A stretch of DNA of 64,000 nucleotides, taken from NCBI RefSeq assembly GCF_000473365.1, contig NZ_KI421517.1, positions 2,839,713 through 2,903,712 of the forward strand. The letters are read 5' to 3'. The DNA comes from Adhaeribacter aquaticus DSM 16391 (GTDB taxonomy: Bacteria; Bacteroidota; Bacteroidia; Cytophagales; Hymenobacteraceae). How positions within the stretch are numbered: position 1 is the stretch's first letter; each line of letters opens with the position of its first letter. A program made the position numbers and the translations under genes. The notes below the pieces were generated by a model that saw only the letters and a list, made by a program, of their open reading frames with translations, was not told the DNA's origin and ran no database searches. Of this stretch, positions 1 through 9,504 are shown piece by piece.

Positions 1-768
1 CTGGCAATTTTTGTACTGATTGGCGTTATACCTTTCTACCTGATTATGGGTGCGCTTAGTAATAATATGAGCGATGCGGCCGCAATCAGGTTAAATTTTA
101 TTATGCTGGTGCTAATGTCAGCTATATACTATGGCATACTTACCAGCTTTTTAGTTTTTAAGAATATTCATCAGGCCAGTTTGCAAGCCGAAAAATTACA
201 GAAAGAGATAGCACAAGCCCAGTTTGAGTCGCTCAAAAACCAGGTAAACCCGCATTTCCTATTTAATAGTTTAAATGTCCTTACCTCCCTTATTTCCATC
301 GATCCACTTTTAGCTGAGAAATTTACGGAACAACTTTCCAAGGCTTACCGCTATGTGCTGGAGCACAAAGGCGACGATCTGGTACTGCTTAAAACCGAAT
401 TGGAGTTTATTTATTCCTATATATTTTTAATTGATATCCGGTTTAAAGACAAGCTCAAAGTAAATATAAACTTGCCGGAAGAAAAACTTACTTGGTTGTT
501 GCCCCCACTTACCCTCCAATTGCTTATCGAAAACGCCATTAAGCATAATGTGCTTTCCAGAAAATCTCCGTTGCAAATAGAAATTTTTGTGGATAAAGAC
601 AATTATTTGTGCGTCCGGAACAACCTGCAAATACGGGAAGAAGCCATGGCATCCAGTAAAGTTGGTTTGCAAAATATATCCAATCGGTATAGTTATATAA
701 CCGATCAGCCTACTTATTTTGGGGTGGAAGGTAAAGATTACGTGACGAAGATTCCGCTGCTGCAATAA
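1..768 (+). CDS. LytS-type sensor histidine kinase, 5' end missing
   Basis: The reading frame is open from base 1, so the true start lies to the left of the window; an internal ATG at 46 is not the likely start. Two hydrophobic stretches (codons 1-20 and about 31-60) are membrane helices, followed by a coiled linker and a His_kinase domain. The phosphoacceptor histidine lies in NPHFLFN (His codon 253-255), the N-box in IENAIKH, and a G-box-like KVGLQN near the end. This is the compact family that partners LytTR regulators, and the LytTR gene follows 67 bases downstream. The likely role is membrane sensing and phosphotransfer to that regulator; the signal is unknown. Confidence 0.9.
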   Translation: MAIFVLIGVIPFYLIMGALSNNMSDAAAIRLNFIMLVLMSAIYYGILTSFLVFKNIHQASLQAEKLQKEIAQAQFESLKNQVNPHFLFNSLNVLTSLISIDPLLAEKFTEQLSKAYRYVLEHKGDDLVLLKTELEFIYSYIFLIDIRFKDKLKVNINLPEEKLTWLLPPLTLQLLIENAIKHNVLSRKSPLQIEIFVDKDNYLCVRNNLQIREEAMASSKVGLQNISNRYSYITDQPTYFGVEGKDYVTKIPLLQ

Positions 769-835
769 GTTGTTTTTAAATTAAATAATCCAGGGGTACT
801 AACAGCTAACCGCAAAACATCATAAGCTGAACAAC

Positions 836-1597
836 ATGAACGTTATTATTATAGAGGATGAGGAATTAGCTGCCAAAAGGTTGGAAACCATGATTCTGAA
901 GGCAGATAACAGCATTAAAATATTAGCTAAACTGGAGTCTATAGAAGAATCGGTAGATTGGTTAAAAAGTAATAATGAACCCGATCTTATTTTTCTGGAT
1001 ATTCACCTGGAAGATGGCATTAGCTTCAGCATTTTTGAAAAAGTGAAAGTAAGTTCGCCTATTATATTTACGACTGCTTTTGATGAATACGCTATCAAGG
1101 CCTTTAAGCTAAAGAGCGTTGATTATTTACTAAAGCCGGTCACCCAGGAAGAACTGGAACAAAGTATAACTAAATACCGGGAGTGGGTAAGTCCACAAAA
1201 CAGCAGCCCTCTGGATATGCATGCCCTTTACGAAATGATTCAGCATCGCACGCCCCAATTCCGGTCGCGTTTTTCTATTGTAGCTGGCCAGAAAATTAAA
1301 ACAGTAGGTATTGAGGAGATAGCTTATTTTCATGCCGAAGAAGGTGTTGTTTGCCTGGTAACAGATAAAAAGGTAAAATACCCCCTCGATCTCAGCCTGG
1401 ATCAATTAAACGACCAATTAGATCCGAAAGAGTTTTTCCGGATAAACCGCCAGTATATTGTAAAGCTATCGGCCATTGAAAACATACATGTTTACCCTAA
1501 GAGCAAATTGCAGGTAGAGTTGCAGCCAAGTGCTCCCGGCGAAGTATTTGTAAGTTTAGATAAGGTCACCAAATTTAAAGACTGGCTGAATGTTTAG
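836..1597 (+). CDS. LytTR family response regulator
   Basis: The 253-residue protein has an N-terminal receiver domain with the acidic triad (E7, D8, E9), the phosphoacceptor D55 in FLDIH, the conserved Thr in FTTAFDEYA and the Lys in LLKPV. A LytTR DNA-binding domain fills about residues 150-253. It is the usual length for this family. It follows the histidine kinase gene in the same direction and is very likely phosphorylated by it, then acts as a cytoplasmic transcription factor. Its target genes are not visible. A strong hairpin terminator ends the unit. Confidence 0.95.
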   Translation: MNVIIIEDEELAAKRLETMILKADNSIKILAKLESIEESVDWLKSNNEPDLIFLDIHLEDGISFSIFEKVKVSSPIIFTTAFDEYAIKAFKLKSVDYLLKPVTQEELEQSITKYREWVSPQNSSPLDMHALYEMIQHRTPQFRSRFSIVAGQKIKTVGIEEIAYFHAEEGVVCLVTDKKVKYPLDLSLDQLNDQLDPKEFFRINRQYIVKLSAIENIHVYPKSKLQVELQPSAPGEVFVSLDKVTKFKDWLNV

Positions 1598-1626
1598 CAC
1601 TATGTAGTATAATTAAATTTAATTAA

Positions 1627-1662
1627 ACAAAACGGGCTACTAATATTAGTAGCCCGTTTTGT
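1627..1662. terminator. Bidirectional hairpin terminator
   Basis: A near-perfect inverted repeat (stem AACGGGCTACTAAT and its complement) is flanked by A-rich and T-rich runs on both sides. It sits between the convergent response regulator and gluconate permease genes and probably serves both. Confidence 0.85.
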
Positions 1663-1682
1663 TTATTATTATTTTATCTAAA

Positions 1683-2999
1683 TCAGATAACCATATTTAA
1701 AAGTAATACACCTGCTAATCCTATTACCGAAACTAATGTTTCCATAATAGACCAGGTAGCCATAGTTTGCGGAATATTTAAACTGAAATATTCTTTAAAC
1801 ATCCAGAAGCCAGGGTCGTTTACGTGCGAAAACATTAAACTGCCCGATCCGGTAGCCAATACCATTAGTTCCGGGCTTACGCCGGTTGCAGAAATAACCG
1901 GTAAGGCAATACCAGCAGTAGTTATGGCGGCAACAGTGGCCGAACCTAAGCATACCCGCAATAGGGCTGCAACGCTCCAGGCCAGGAACAAAGGCGAAAG
2001 ATTCATATCCTGTACAATAGCAGTTATATAATCGCCAACCCCGCTATCTACCAGTACTTGTTTAAGGGCACCACCACCGCCAATAATCAGCATAATCATG
2101 GCAATGCTGCTGATAGATGCCGTTAAGGAACTCATGATATCATCCATTTTCCGGCCCCGGCTAATTCCTAAAGTAAAAATAGCTAATAGCACAGATAGTA
2201 GAAGTGCTATAGCGGGGTCACCAAAAAATTCTAATCCGAGTCGTACAGGAGAGGTTTCTGGCAGAACTAAACCCGAAATAGTTGCTGCCGAAATTAACAA
2301 AATAGGGAATAAGGCCGTGAAAAGGCTGGTGCCATAGCTGGGCATTTCTTCCTCGGTAAAAACTTTGGGAGTGGCTAAACCAGGAGGAGGAGAGGCCTTG
2401 TATTTACCTAAAAAGCTGGTAAAAATAGGTCCGGCAATTATAATAGCCGGTATGGCTACAATTAAACCATAAATTAAAGTTAATCCAATGTCGGCTTTGT
2501 AAAGCACGGCAATAGAAGTAGGACCCGGGTGAGGAGGCAAATAACCATGAGTTACCGATAAGGCAGATGCCATAGGAATACCCACATACAGCAATGGCAA
2601 ACCTGTAGAGGCAGCAATACTAAAAATTAATGGAATCAATAAAACAAAGCCGGCATTATAAAACATAGGTAAGCCTACTAAGAAGCCCGTCAGCATTACC
2701 GCCCATTGAATATATTTAATACCAAAGCTTTTAATCAGGCTATAAGTAATACGTTGGGCGGCCCCGCTTTCAGAAATTAAAGTGCCCAACATGGCTCCGA
2801 AGCCGAGAATAAGCGCAATAGAGCCAAGCGTGCTGCCTACGCCATTTTGTACTGAGGTAATAACCGCTTTCACCGACATGCCTTCAGCAAGCCCCAACGC
2901 AAAAGCCACCATAATAAGGGCTATAAAACCATTAAGCCGGAAAGCAATCATAAGCACCAGTAGCAAGGCAACGGCACCAATAACTAGTAGTAAAGGCAT
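1683..2999 (-). CDS. gntP: Gluconate:H+ symporter, GntP family
   Basis: The 438-residue protein is highly hydrophobic with about 12-14 membrane segments, the normal size for GntP-family permeases. Family motifs are present, such as GLPMFYNAGFVLLIP, GYLPPHPGPT and SHVNDPGFW. It would import gluconate or a related sugar acid by proton symport across the inner membrane. The gluconokinase gene lies just upstream on the same strand (65 bases between them), so uptake and phosphorylation are probably co-transcribed. The exact substrate within the family (gluconate, idonate, glycerate) is an inference from the kinase. Confidence 0.9.
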   Translation of the reverse strand: MPLLLVIGAVALLLVLMIAFRLNGFIALIMVAFALGLAEGMSVKAVITSVQNGVGSTLGSIALILGFGAMLGTLISESGAAQRITYSLIKSFGIKYIQWAVMLTGFLVGLPMFYNAGFVLLIPLIFSIAASTGLPLLYVGIPMASALSVTHGYLPPHPGPTSIAVLYKADIGLTLIYGLIVAIPAIIIAGPIFTSFLGKYKASPPPGLATPKVFTEEEMPSYGTSLFTALFPILLISAATISGLVLPETSPVRLGLEFFGDPAIALLLSVLLAIFTLGISRGRKMDDIMSSLTASISSIAMIMLIIGGGGALKQVLVDSGVGDYITAIVQDMNLSPLFLAWSVAALLRVCLGSATVAAITTAGIALPVISATGVSPELMVLATGSGSLMFSHVNDPGFWMFKEYFSLNIPQTMATWSIMETLVSVIGLAGVLLLNMVI

Positions 3000-3064
3000 A
3001 TATTATATTTTAAGTATATTTTTAAATCTATTATCAAGAATGTTATCCTGCTCAATTTACCTTT

Positions 3065-4585
3065 TTACTGAGGCTTAACATCTATCTGCAAAGCACTAAT
3101 CTGAGCCATTTGTTCTTTCAATAACGGATAGAGCTTTTCAAATATAGCAAAGTTCTGCTTATAGCTAGCATGATTTTCTGGGCTTGGATAATATTCTTTA
3201 GCCGATGAATCAACTAGAATTTCAGGCTGGATGCCGGCTACCTGTAAGGTAAGAAGGGCGGCTCCCCACGCGCCACTTTCAATGGTTTCGGACAATACAA
3301 CCCGTTTATTAAAAACATCGGCCAGCAGCTGTACCCAGAATTCGGAGCGGGCAAAGCCTCCGTTAGCGAATATAACGTCAATGGGTCCGGTGGTTTCTTC
3401 CAGGGCCTGAGCTACCTGGTACATGCCAAACATAATACCTTCTAATACGGCTCTGAGCATATGCGCTCGGGTATGGGTAATACTTAAACCAAAAAATAAA
3501 CCTCTGGATTGGGCATCCCAGATAGGGGCGCGTTCGCCAAGCAGGTACGGTAAAAATAATAACCCTGCCGCGCCGGCTGGTATGGTAGCAGCCTGTTGCA
3601 GTAGTAAATCATAGGCATCTACACCCAGGGCTTTAGCTTCTTCCTGTTCTAAATAACCAAAATTATCGCGGAACCAGCGCAAAATTATACCCCCGTTGCT
3701 AACGGCTCCGCCTACTACGTATTGATTAGGTGCTAATATGTAATTGAATAAGCGTTGCTGGTTATCATTAGCGGGTTGGGGAGCCGTTACCCGAATAGCA
3801 CCACTGGTGCCAATAGTTAGCGCCGCTAAGCCTGGCTTTACAGCGCCGGTTCCTAAATTAGCCAAGCACCCATCGCTGGCTCCGGTTACAAATGGAATGG
3901 GCTTGGTTATACCTAAATAAGCTGCAATTTCCGGGTTCAAGTTTGTTTCAGCGTGCAGGGTACTAACTGGTTCTGATAATTGCGTTGCGGAGATGCCTGC
4001 TTTAGCCAGGGCTGGTGCATACCAGGTAAAGTTGCGGATGTCGAATAAACCGGTAGCTGAAGCCAGGGAATAATCAATAATATACTTCCGGAAGAATTTA
4101 TAAAAAACGTATTCTTTAATAGAAATAAATTTGTGAGCCTGTTGATGAACATCGGGCTTATGTTCCTGGAACCAGATTAATTTACATAGCGGTGAAAAAG
4201 GGTGTATAGGGGTGCCGGTATGGAGATATATATCTAACCCGAGCGGAGTTTGTTTTAACGCATACGCCTGCTTTTCGCTTCTATTATCAGCCCAGATAAT
4301 GCAGTTGGTTAGCGGTTGTCCCTGGTCGTCTACTGCAATTAAACTATGCATGGCGCAGCTAAATCCAATCCCAACCAAGTCATGGCCTTTAAGTTGAGCA
4401 ATTACCTCCTGAAGCGTAAAAAGAACGGCATTATATACTTCTTCCGGATCTTGTTCGCTAAAGCCAGGTTGTGGATTAAAAATCGGGTATTCCTGGTAAG
4501 AAGAACAAATAACTTTACCATCCAATGAAAACCCAACTGCTTTGGTACTGGTAGTGCCTAAATCAACGCCAATAACAACCTTCAT
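3065..4585 (-). CDS. gntK: Gluconokinase, FGGY carbohydrate kinase family
   Basis: The 506-residue protein has the two actin-like ATPase domains of FGGY kinases. The N-terminal phosphate loop GVDLGTTSTKAV is near residue 5, GASDGCLANLG is in the middle, and the C-terminal part carries FANGGFARS with the ESGAWGAAL segment. Length and motifs match the Bacillus-type GntK rather than the small P-loop gluconokinase. It would phosphorylate gluconate to 6-phosphogluconate for the pentose phosphate or Entner-Doudoroff route. It is first in a two-gene operon with the permease. A xylulokinase-like activity cannot be excluded from sequence alone. Confidence 0.87.
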   Translation of the reverse strand: MKVVIGVDLGTTSTKAVGFSLDGKVICSSYQEYPIFNPQPGFSEQDPEEVYNAVLFTLQEVIAQLKGHDLVGIGFSCAMHSLIAVDDQGQPLTNCIIWADNRSEKQAYALKQTPLGLDIYLHTGTPIHPFSPLCKLIWFQEHKPDVHQQAHKFISIKEYVFYKFFRKYIIDYSLASATGLFDIRNFTWYAPALAKAGISATQLSEPVSTLHAETNLNPEIAAYLGITKPIPFVTGASDGCLANLGTGAVKPGLAALTIGTSGAIRVTAPQPANDNQQRLFNYILAPNQYVVGGAVSNGGIILRWFRDNFGYLEQEEAKALGVDAYDLLLQQAATIPAGAAGLLFLPYLLGERAPIWDAQSRGLFFGLSITHTRAHMLRAVLEGIMFGMYQVAQALEETTGPIDVIFANGGFARSEFWVQLLADVFNKRVVLSETIESGAWGAALLTLQVAGIQPEILVDSSAKEYYPSPENHASYKQNFAIFEKLYPLLKEQMAQISALQIDVKPQ

Positions 4586-4745
4586 ATTTTAAAAATTATA
4601 ATTCTATATAAAATGGGTAGAAAATTACGGAATTATTCAGGATATAAAATAAGAATAGAAAAATTGAATCTGGCGAAACCCGGAAATAAAAAAGGCTGGT
4701 TTAGGTTAGGAATCAAATTTTATCAGAAATAAGTTTAGCTTTACA

Positions 4746-4763
4746 ATTGTATTAAAATACAAT
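4746..4763. promoter_or_regulatory. Palindrome between divergent sugar genes
   Basis: ATTGTAT, a 4-base loop and ATACAAT form a perfect 7+7 inverted repeat. It lies in the 251-base gap between the divergent gluconokinase and sugar transporter genes, about 75 bases before the transporter start. This is where an operator would be expected. No regulator gene is adjacent, so the role is inferred. Confidence 0.35.
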
Positions 4764-4836
4764 CAGGACCGGTTTGATGTAAGAATGCTATTGCCTACCT
4801 TGATGCCGGTATTACTTCTGATGATGCTTTTAAAAT

Positions 4837-6138
4837 ATGACAAAAAAATCTGTTTCAACTGCTACGGTAGCCAATAAGGCAATTGAGGGTACTTACTCCA
4901 ATAAACCCATTATTATTATTGGAGCCTTATTTTTTATTTTTGGTTTTGTAACCTGGTTAAACTCAGTCTTAATTCCTTACCTGCAAATAGCTTGTGAGCT
5001 TAATAATTTTGAATCGTACTTCGTAGCATTTGCTTTTTACATTGCTTATTTAGTGATGGCTATTCCTTCGGCCTGGGTATTAAAAAAGACTGGATTTAAG
5101 AAAGGAATGTCTGTAGGGTTAGGTGTAATGGCAGTAGGAGCCTTAATTTTTATTCCAGCTGCTTTAACGCGTTTATATGGTTTGTTTTTACTGGGCTTAT
5201 TTGTGCAGGGAACAGGATTAGCTATTCTGCAAACAGCCTCTAATCCTTATATTACCATTGTGGGACCCCGGGAGAGTGCTGCTAAACGCATTAGCATCAT
5301 GGGTATCTGTAATAAACTGGCCGGGGCCATGGCGCCAATCATTTTGGGAGCAATTACGCTTAAAAATGTAGATTCCCTAGTGGCCAAGCTAGGTAGTATG
5401 GATGCAGCTCAAAAGGCTTCGGAGCTGGATGCGTTGGCTTCACGGGCTATTTTGCCTTATGTTATTATGGTGGTGGTGTTAATAATACTGGCTATTTGGG
5501 TGTCCTATTCTGGTCTGCCGGAAGTAGACACCGATGAGGAAGATGCGACCGTAGCGGCGGCTAATGCGGGCAAAACCAGTGCATTTCAGTTCCCGCATTT
5601 AATACTGGGTGTGCTGGCCTTGTTTTTATATGTAGGGGTAGAAGTAATGGCTGGCGATACCATTATTAGTTATGGTAACTCACAAGGAATTGCTTTTGAT
5701 ACGGCCAAGTTTTTTACCACTTGTACTTTAGTAGCTATGATTGTGGGATATGTAGTGGGCATTGTAGCTATACCCAAGTACATTGCTCAGGAAAAAGCTT
5801 TGCGTATTTGTGCAACCTTAGGTGTTGTCTTTTCCTTGATGGCGATATTCTCTACTGGTTTCTCCTCGGTATTATACATTGCTTTACTTGGCTTAGCCAA
5901 TTCGCTTATGTGGCCAGCATTGTGGCCATTGGCCATTGCTGACTTGGGAAGATTTACTAAAATTGGGTCTTCCTACATGATTATGGCTATTGCCGGCGGA
6001 GCATTAATTCCCCTTTTATATGGTCGGTTAGCCGATATCTGGAACCGGCAGGATGCTTATTGGATTATGGTGCCATGTTATTTATTTATTTTGTATTACG
6101 CTACTTACGGTCATAAAATAAGAAGAAGAGCCGCCTGA
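4837..6138 (+). CDS. MFS sugar:H+ symporter, FucP / glucose-galactose type
   Basis: The 433-residue protein has about 12 membrane segments. The N-terminal motif FGFVTWLNSVLIPYLQ and the TASNPYITIVGP segment are typical of the fucose/glucose-galactose (FucP/GluP) branch of the major facilitator superfamily. It would import a hexose with a proton across the inner membrane. It stands alone on the plus strand, divergent from gluconokinase and convergent with the SDR gene. The sugar cannot be settled from sequence; glucose, galactose, fucose or N-acetylglucosamine are all known substrates of relatives. Confidence 0.88.
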   Translation: MTKKSVSTATVANKAIEGTYSNKPIIIIGALFFIFGFVTWLNSVLIPYLQIACELNNFESYFVAFAFYIAYLVMAIPSAWVLKKTGFKKGMSVGLGVMAVGALIFIPAALTRLYGLFLLGLFVQGTGLAILQTASNPYITIVGPRESAAKRISIMGICNKLAGAMAPIILGAITLKNVDSLVAKLGSMDAAQKASELDALASRAILPYVIMVVVLIILAIWVSYSGLPEVDTDEEDATVAAANAGKTSAFQFPHLILGVLALFLYVGVEVMAGDTIISYGNSQGIAFDTAKFFTTCTLVAMIVGYVVGIVAIPKYIAQEKALRICATLGVVFSLMAIFSTGFSSVLYIALLGLANSLMWPALWPLAIADLGRFTKIGSSYMIMAIAGGALIPLLYGRLADIWNRQDAYWIMVPCYLFILYYATYGHKIRRRAA

Positions 6139-6160
6139 AAAATACATTTAGGTAAAATAA

Positions 6161-6190
6161 AACAGGCTGGAAAGAAATTTCGGCCTGTTC
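6161..6190. terminator. Weak hairpin terminator
   Basis: AACAGGC and GCCTGTT form the outer stem, with an imperfect inner GAAA/TTTC pairing. It lies between the convergent transporter and SDR genes and is followed by T-rich sequence on the plus side. Confidence 0.55.
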
Positions 6191-6238
6191 TATTTTAAGT
6201 GGGTTAGTTCAAAATTAGCAGGTTTGATGCAGACAAAC

Positions 6239-7015
6239 CTAAGCTCCCTGTCCCATATATTGCGATAAACCGCCATCCATAAAATAACTGGATCCGGTAA
6301 CATATTCAGAATCTGGTGAAGCCAGGAAAACAGCTAGCTTGGCTATTTCTTCGGGGTAACCCGGGCGCTTCATAGGGATGTTCTGAGATTTTTCTTCTCT
6401 TACTTTTTCATTATTCATGGCTTCCTGGTTCATAGGGGTTAATATCATGCCCGGGGCTATATTATTTACGTTGATGTTATCTTCTGCCAACTCTAAGGCC
6501 AGGGTACGGGTTAGGTTTCGGACTGCACCTTTAGAGGCACAATAATCAGCGGTACCAGCTGAAACTATTTCTTCATGCACGGAAGTAACATTGATTATTT
6601 TTCCTTTTCCGCCTTTTTGTTTGCGGTGGCGGATAAAGCTGCGGCAACAGAAAAAAGTGCCGTATACATTGGTGCGCATTGTCCGGTCAAATACTTCAGT
6701 GTCCATGTCGGCAACATGCATGCCTGAGCCATTAACCGCCGCATTATTAACCAAAATATCAATTTTATCGAACTCCTGAAGAGCCTGCGCAAATAGCTGT
6801 TCAACACTTTGTTCATCGCTAATGTCTACATATAAAACCACTCCTTTGCGGTTGTGATTTTCTACTTCTCTTAAGGTTTCTTGGGCACCTTCCATATCGC
6901 TTCGGTAGCAGATAACCACATCGGCACCTTCCTGGGCAAATGCTATAGCGGTAGCTCTTCCTATTCCTGAATCTGAACCAGTAATTAAAGCTATTTTTCC
7001 GTTTAGTTTTTGCAT
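6239..7015 (-). CDS. SDR family oxidoreductase, glucose 1-dehydrogenase-like
   Basis: This is a classical short-chain dehydrogenase of about 258 residues. It has the NAD(P)-binding TGSDSGIGRA near the start, NNAAVNGSG, a catalytic Ser in NVTSVHEE, and the YxxxK pair in DYCASKGAV. The C-terminal PEEIAKLAVFLAS and GSSYFMDGG are typical. The start was placed at the ATG before QKLNGKIALITG (7015); the frame extends 11 codons further but adds no domain. The closest named group is glucose 1-dehydrogenase, but many family members with this label have other alcohol or ketone substrates. It is likely a single-gene unit. Confidence 0.88.
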   Translation of the reverse strand: MQKLNGKIALITGSDSGIGRATAIAFAQEGADVVICYRSDMEGAQETLREVENHNRKGVVLYVDISDEQSVEQLFAQALQEFDKIDILVNNAAVNGSGMHVADMDTEVFDRTMRTNVYGTFFCCRSFIRHRKQKGGKGKIINVTSVHEEIVSAGTADYCASKGAVRNLTRTLALELAEDNINVNNIAPGMILTPMNQEAMNNEKVREEKSQNIPMKRPGYPEEIAKLAVFLASPDSEYVTGSSYFMDGGLSQYMGQGA

Positions 7016-7338
7016 AAACTTTGTTTTGGTTTTAGCTATAATCAGCACGAATAGTTAGTCATACTCATTGAATTTGAAGAAGGTTTAAAACAAGGATTGG
7101 ATAGAAGCATTGAAGTCATTTGCATGTATACTGACAGAAAGGTTGAGGCTGGTATGCTACAGCTGCAACTACTCAGGTTTAAACAGCTGATAGAAGTAGT
7201 AATATTATTGGCCCACCAACCGCATAAAATAAATCCAGATTAAGGAATGGTAACTATTGCTAATTACTATCGTTGCTATTCTTAAGTATAGATATACTAA
7301 ACTATATAGCTGGAAAGCTTAAAAATATAAATAAAACT
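7016..7338. other. Intergenic region, 323 bases
   Basis: This is the divergent gap between the SDR and M48 protease genes and must hold promoters for both. It is AT-rich, and I see no RNA gene, strong hairpin or clear TAnnTTTG element in it. Confidence 0.4.
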
Positions 7339-8817
7339 ATGAAAAGATATTGGTATTCCTGTTTGGCAACATTTGTTATGTTGTCTTTTAATTCCTGTTC
7401 TACTAATCCGGTAACTGGTAAAAAAGAAGTTATTCTGGTTTCTAAAGAACAGGAAAATGCCATGGGGCAGCAATCTGATCCGGAGATTATAAATTATTTT
7501 GGCGTGTACCAAGATGCTAAGCTGCAACAATTCATTAATGAAAAAGGCAAGGCTATGGGAGCTATCTCGCACCGGCCCGAGTTAAACTATACTTTTAAAG
7601 TAGTGGATTCGCCGGTAATAAATGCGTTTGCCGTGCCGGGAGGCTATGTGTATTTTACCCGTGGCATTATGGCACATTTTAATAACGAAGCCGAATTTGC
7701 CGGAGTTTTAGGACATGAAATTGGCCATGTTACCGCCCGCCATTCGGCGCAGCAGCAAAGTAAGGCTATGCTGGCGCAAATAGGTATGGTGGTAGGTATG
7801 GTGGTGGCACCTGAATTAGGACAATTTGCCCAGGCCGCTCAACAGGGGGTAGGATTACTTTTTCTAAAGTTTGGCCGCGACGATGAGCGGGAATCAGATC
7901 GTCTGGGTGTAGAATATTCTACCAGGATAGGGTACGATGCTACAGAGATGGCGAAATTTTTTACTACCCTGGAGCGGCAATCAAGTAAATCAGACGGGGA
8001 GAAAGTACCTAATTTTTTATCTACTCACCCGGCACCGGCCGAGCGGTTGGAAACAGTTGGTCAGTATGCTGCTGAATGGAAGCAAAAAACGGGAGCAACT
8101 AATCTTAAAGTAAACCGGGATCAGTATTTACGACTTATTGATGGTATTATATTGGGGGAAGATCCGAAACAAGGCTTTGTGGAGAATAATGTTTTTTATC
8201 ATCCTGTTATGAAGTTCCAGTTCCCGATTCCTGCTGGCTGGCAGGTGCAAAATACCCCACAAATGGTGCAAATGGCTCCACAAGGAGGTAAAGCCATGAT
8301 GATGATGACGCTGGCCCAGGGAACTAACGTGCAGGCAGCTGCACAACAGATAGCGCAACAATACAGCCTGCAGGTGCGGGAGTCGAAAGAGGTAAGTGTT
8401 AACGGACTACCGGCATTAGCTATGGTGGCCGATCAGCAACCGCAGCAACAAGGACAAGGGCAACAAACGCAGGGACAACAAACGGCCTCTGTGCGGGCTT
8501 TAATTTATCTAATTCAGTATGGCGGTAATATTTATAATATGATGGGAGTAAGTACCCTGCAGGATTTTAATTCTTACGCCAATGTATTTACTGCTTCCAT
8601 GCAAAATTTCAAACAGTTAACAGATCAGAGTAAGTTAAACCGCCAACCAGAACGGGTAAGAATAAAAACGGTACCGCAAACAGGAACGCTTTCGCAGGTT
8701 TTACGGAGTTTTCAAATGCCAGACAAACGCCTGGAAGAGCTGGCACTTTTAAATGGAATGGCCTTAACTGATCAGGTGACGAAAGGAAGTTTGATTAAGG
8801 TTGTTGATACTCAATAG
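7339..8817 (+). CDS. M48 family metalloprotease lipoprotein
   Basis: The start was placed at the ATG at 7339 because it gives a lipoprotein signal (MKRYWYSC..., lipobox ending NSC at about residue 20). The frame extends 22 codons upstream without a better signal. The peptidase domain carries the zinc motif HEIGHVTARH (His at residue 126) and the third ligand in DERESDRLG. The C-terminal part has a low-complexity Gln-rich stretch (residues 350-385) and an end resembling a LysM-like segment (GTLSQVLRSF...). This matches the BepA/YfgC-like family of periplasmic proteases that act in outer-membrane quality control. It is a single gene with no partner. Confidence 0.88.
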   Translation: MKRYWYSCLATFVMLSFNSCSTNPVTGKKEVILVSKEQENAMGQQSDPEIINYFGVYQDAKLQQFINEKGKAMGAISHRPELNYTFKVVDSPVINAFAVPGGYVYFTRGIMAHFNNEAEFAGVLGHEIGHVTARHSAQQQSKAMLAQIGMVVGMVVAPELGQFAQAAQQGVGLLFLKFGRDDERESDRLGVEYSTRIGYDATEMAKFFTTLERQSSKSDGEKVPNFLSTHPAPAERLETVGQYAAEWKQKTGATNLKVNRDQYLRLIDGIILGEDPKQGFVENNVFYHPVMKFQFPIPAGWQVQNTPQMVQMAPQGGKAMMMMTLAQGTNVQAAAQQIAQQYSLQVRESKEVSVNGLPALAMVADQQPQQQGQGQQTQGQQTASVRALIYLIQYGGNIYNMMGVSTLQDFNSYANVFTASMQNFKQLTDQSKLNRQPERVRIKTVPQTGTLSQVLRSFQMPDKRLEELALLNGMALTDQVTKGSLIKVVDTQ

Positions 8818-8903
8818 TTTTAATCTTGCTTCTGTAAAAGCAGGGTTATTTTCTTGGGAACAGTGGGGCAATTATAGTTATCCAAATATTCGTTGATTTT
8901 AAT

Positions 8904-9050
8904 TCAAAACAAGCCTTGTAATTTAGCCGCTTGTGTAAAATCAGAGAGGTGCAGCGTATAATCCGCTTCTCCCACCTGATGACCTTTTTCGGTATTAAAG
9001 CGGGCTTGGTACCCGTATATTTTTAAAGGAGTGTACTTATTATTAACAAT
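8904..9050 (-). pseudogene. Remnant of a protein-coding gene, C-terminal fragment
   Basis: On the minus strand a frame of about 50 codons ends at TGA (8904-8906). It reads like real protein (KIYGYQARFNTEKGHQVG, then DYTLHLSDFTQ), but it has no start codon, and the frame meets a TAG at 9066-9068 just upstream. The composition suggests the tail of an enzyme that has lost the rest of its gene. A HAD-type hydrolase is one guess, but I do not recognise the family with confidence. Confidence 0.35.
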
Positions 9051-9089
9051 AAAGCCGCCAAAGCTCTAGCCTCTGGCGGCTTTATTTTT
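9051..9089 (+). terminator. Hairpin terminator
   Basis: AAAGCCGCCA and TGGCGGCTTT form a perfect 10-base stem with a 13-base loop, followed by ATTTTT. It lies 230 bases after the M48 gene and is the first terminator-like structure downstream of it. Confidence 0.7.
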
Positions 9090-9504
9090 GATATAGTTTA
9101 AAACAAAGATATTTTAATGTAGTATTGAGCAGCCCAAAAGTTATGAGCTTCTCATATGCTTAAAGTATGGTTCTACAAGTGGCTGTTTCTGAAGAACTAA
9201 TTTCATATAATAAATAAAATCTTTTATTTTACTGTTATATTGTGTCTTATGAGGTAAGAGTAACTAATTGTTAATTACTTTATGCCTAACCTAATGTAAG
9301 GTCGGATCAGAAGGATAAGAAGTTCTGTAAATTTATTTAAATAGGTTTAAATATCCTTCTGTTGAATTTATACCATAAGATTATAGATTTTGAATAGGAA
9401 TTTTACAGTAGGTTCTTAATCTTGCGCCGAGAATTTTTATGAATACTTCAGCTGTGTTTAGCTCACATTAAGTCTTTCATCAAACATAATTTAAAAATCC
9501 TGCT
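9090..9504. other. Intergenic region before oxidoreductase
   Basis: This is 415 AT-rich bases without an open frame of note. A TAATCTTG at 9417-9424 resembles the Bacteroidota -7 element with one mismatch, and a TTTTG lies 24 bases upstream of it. The spacing is longer than usual, so this is only a weak promoter candidate. Confidence 0.3.
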
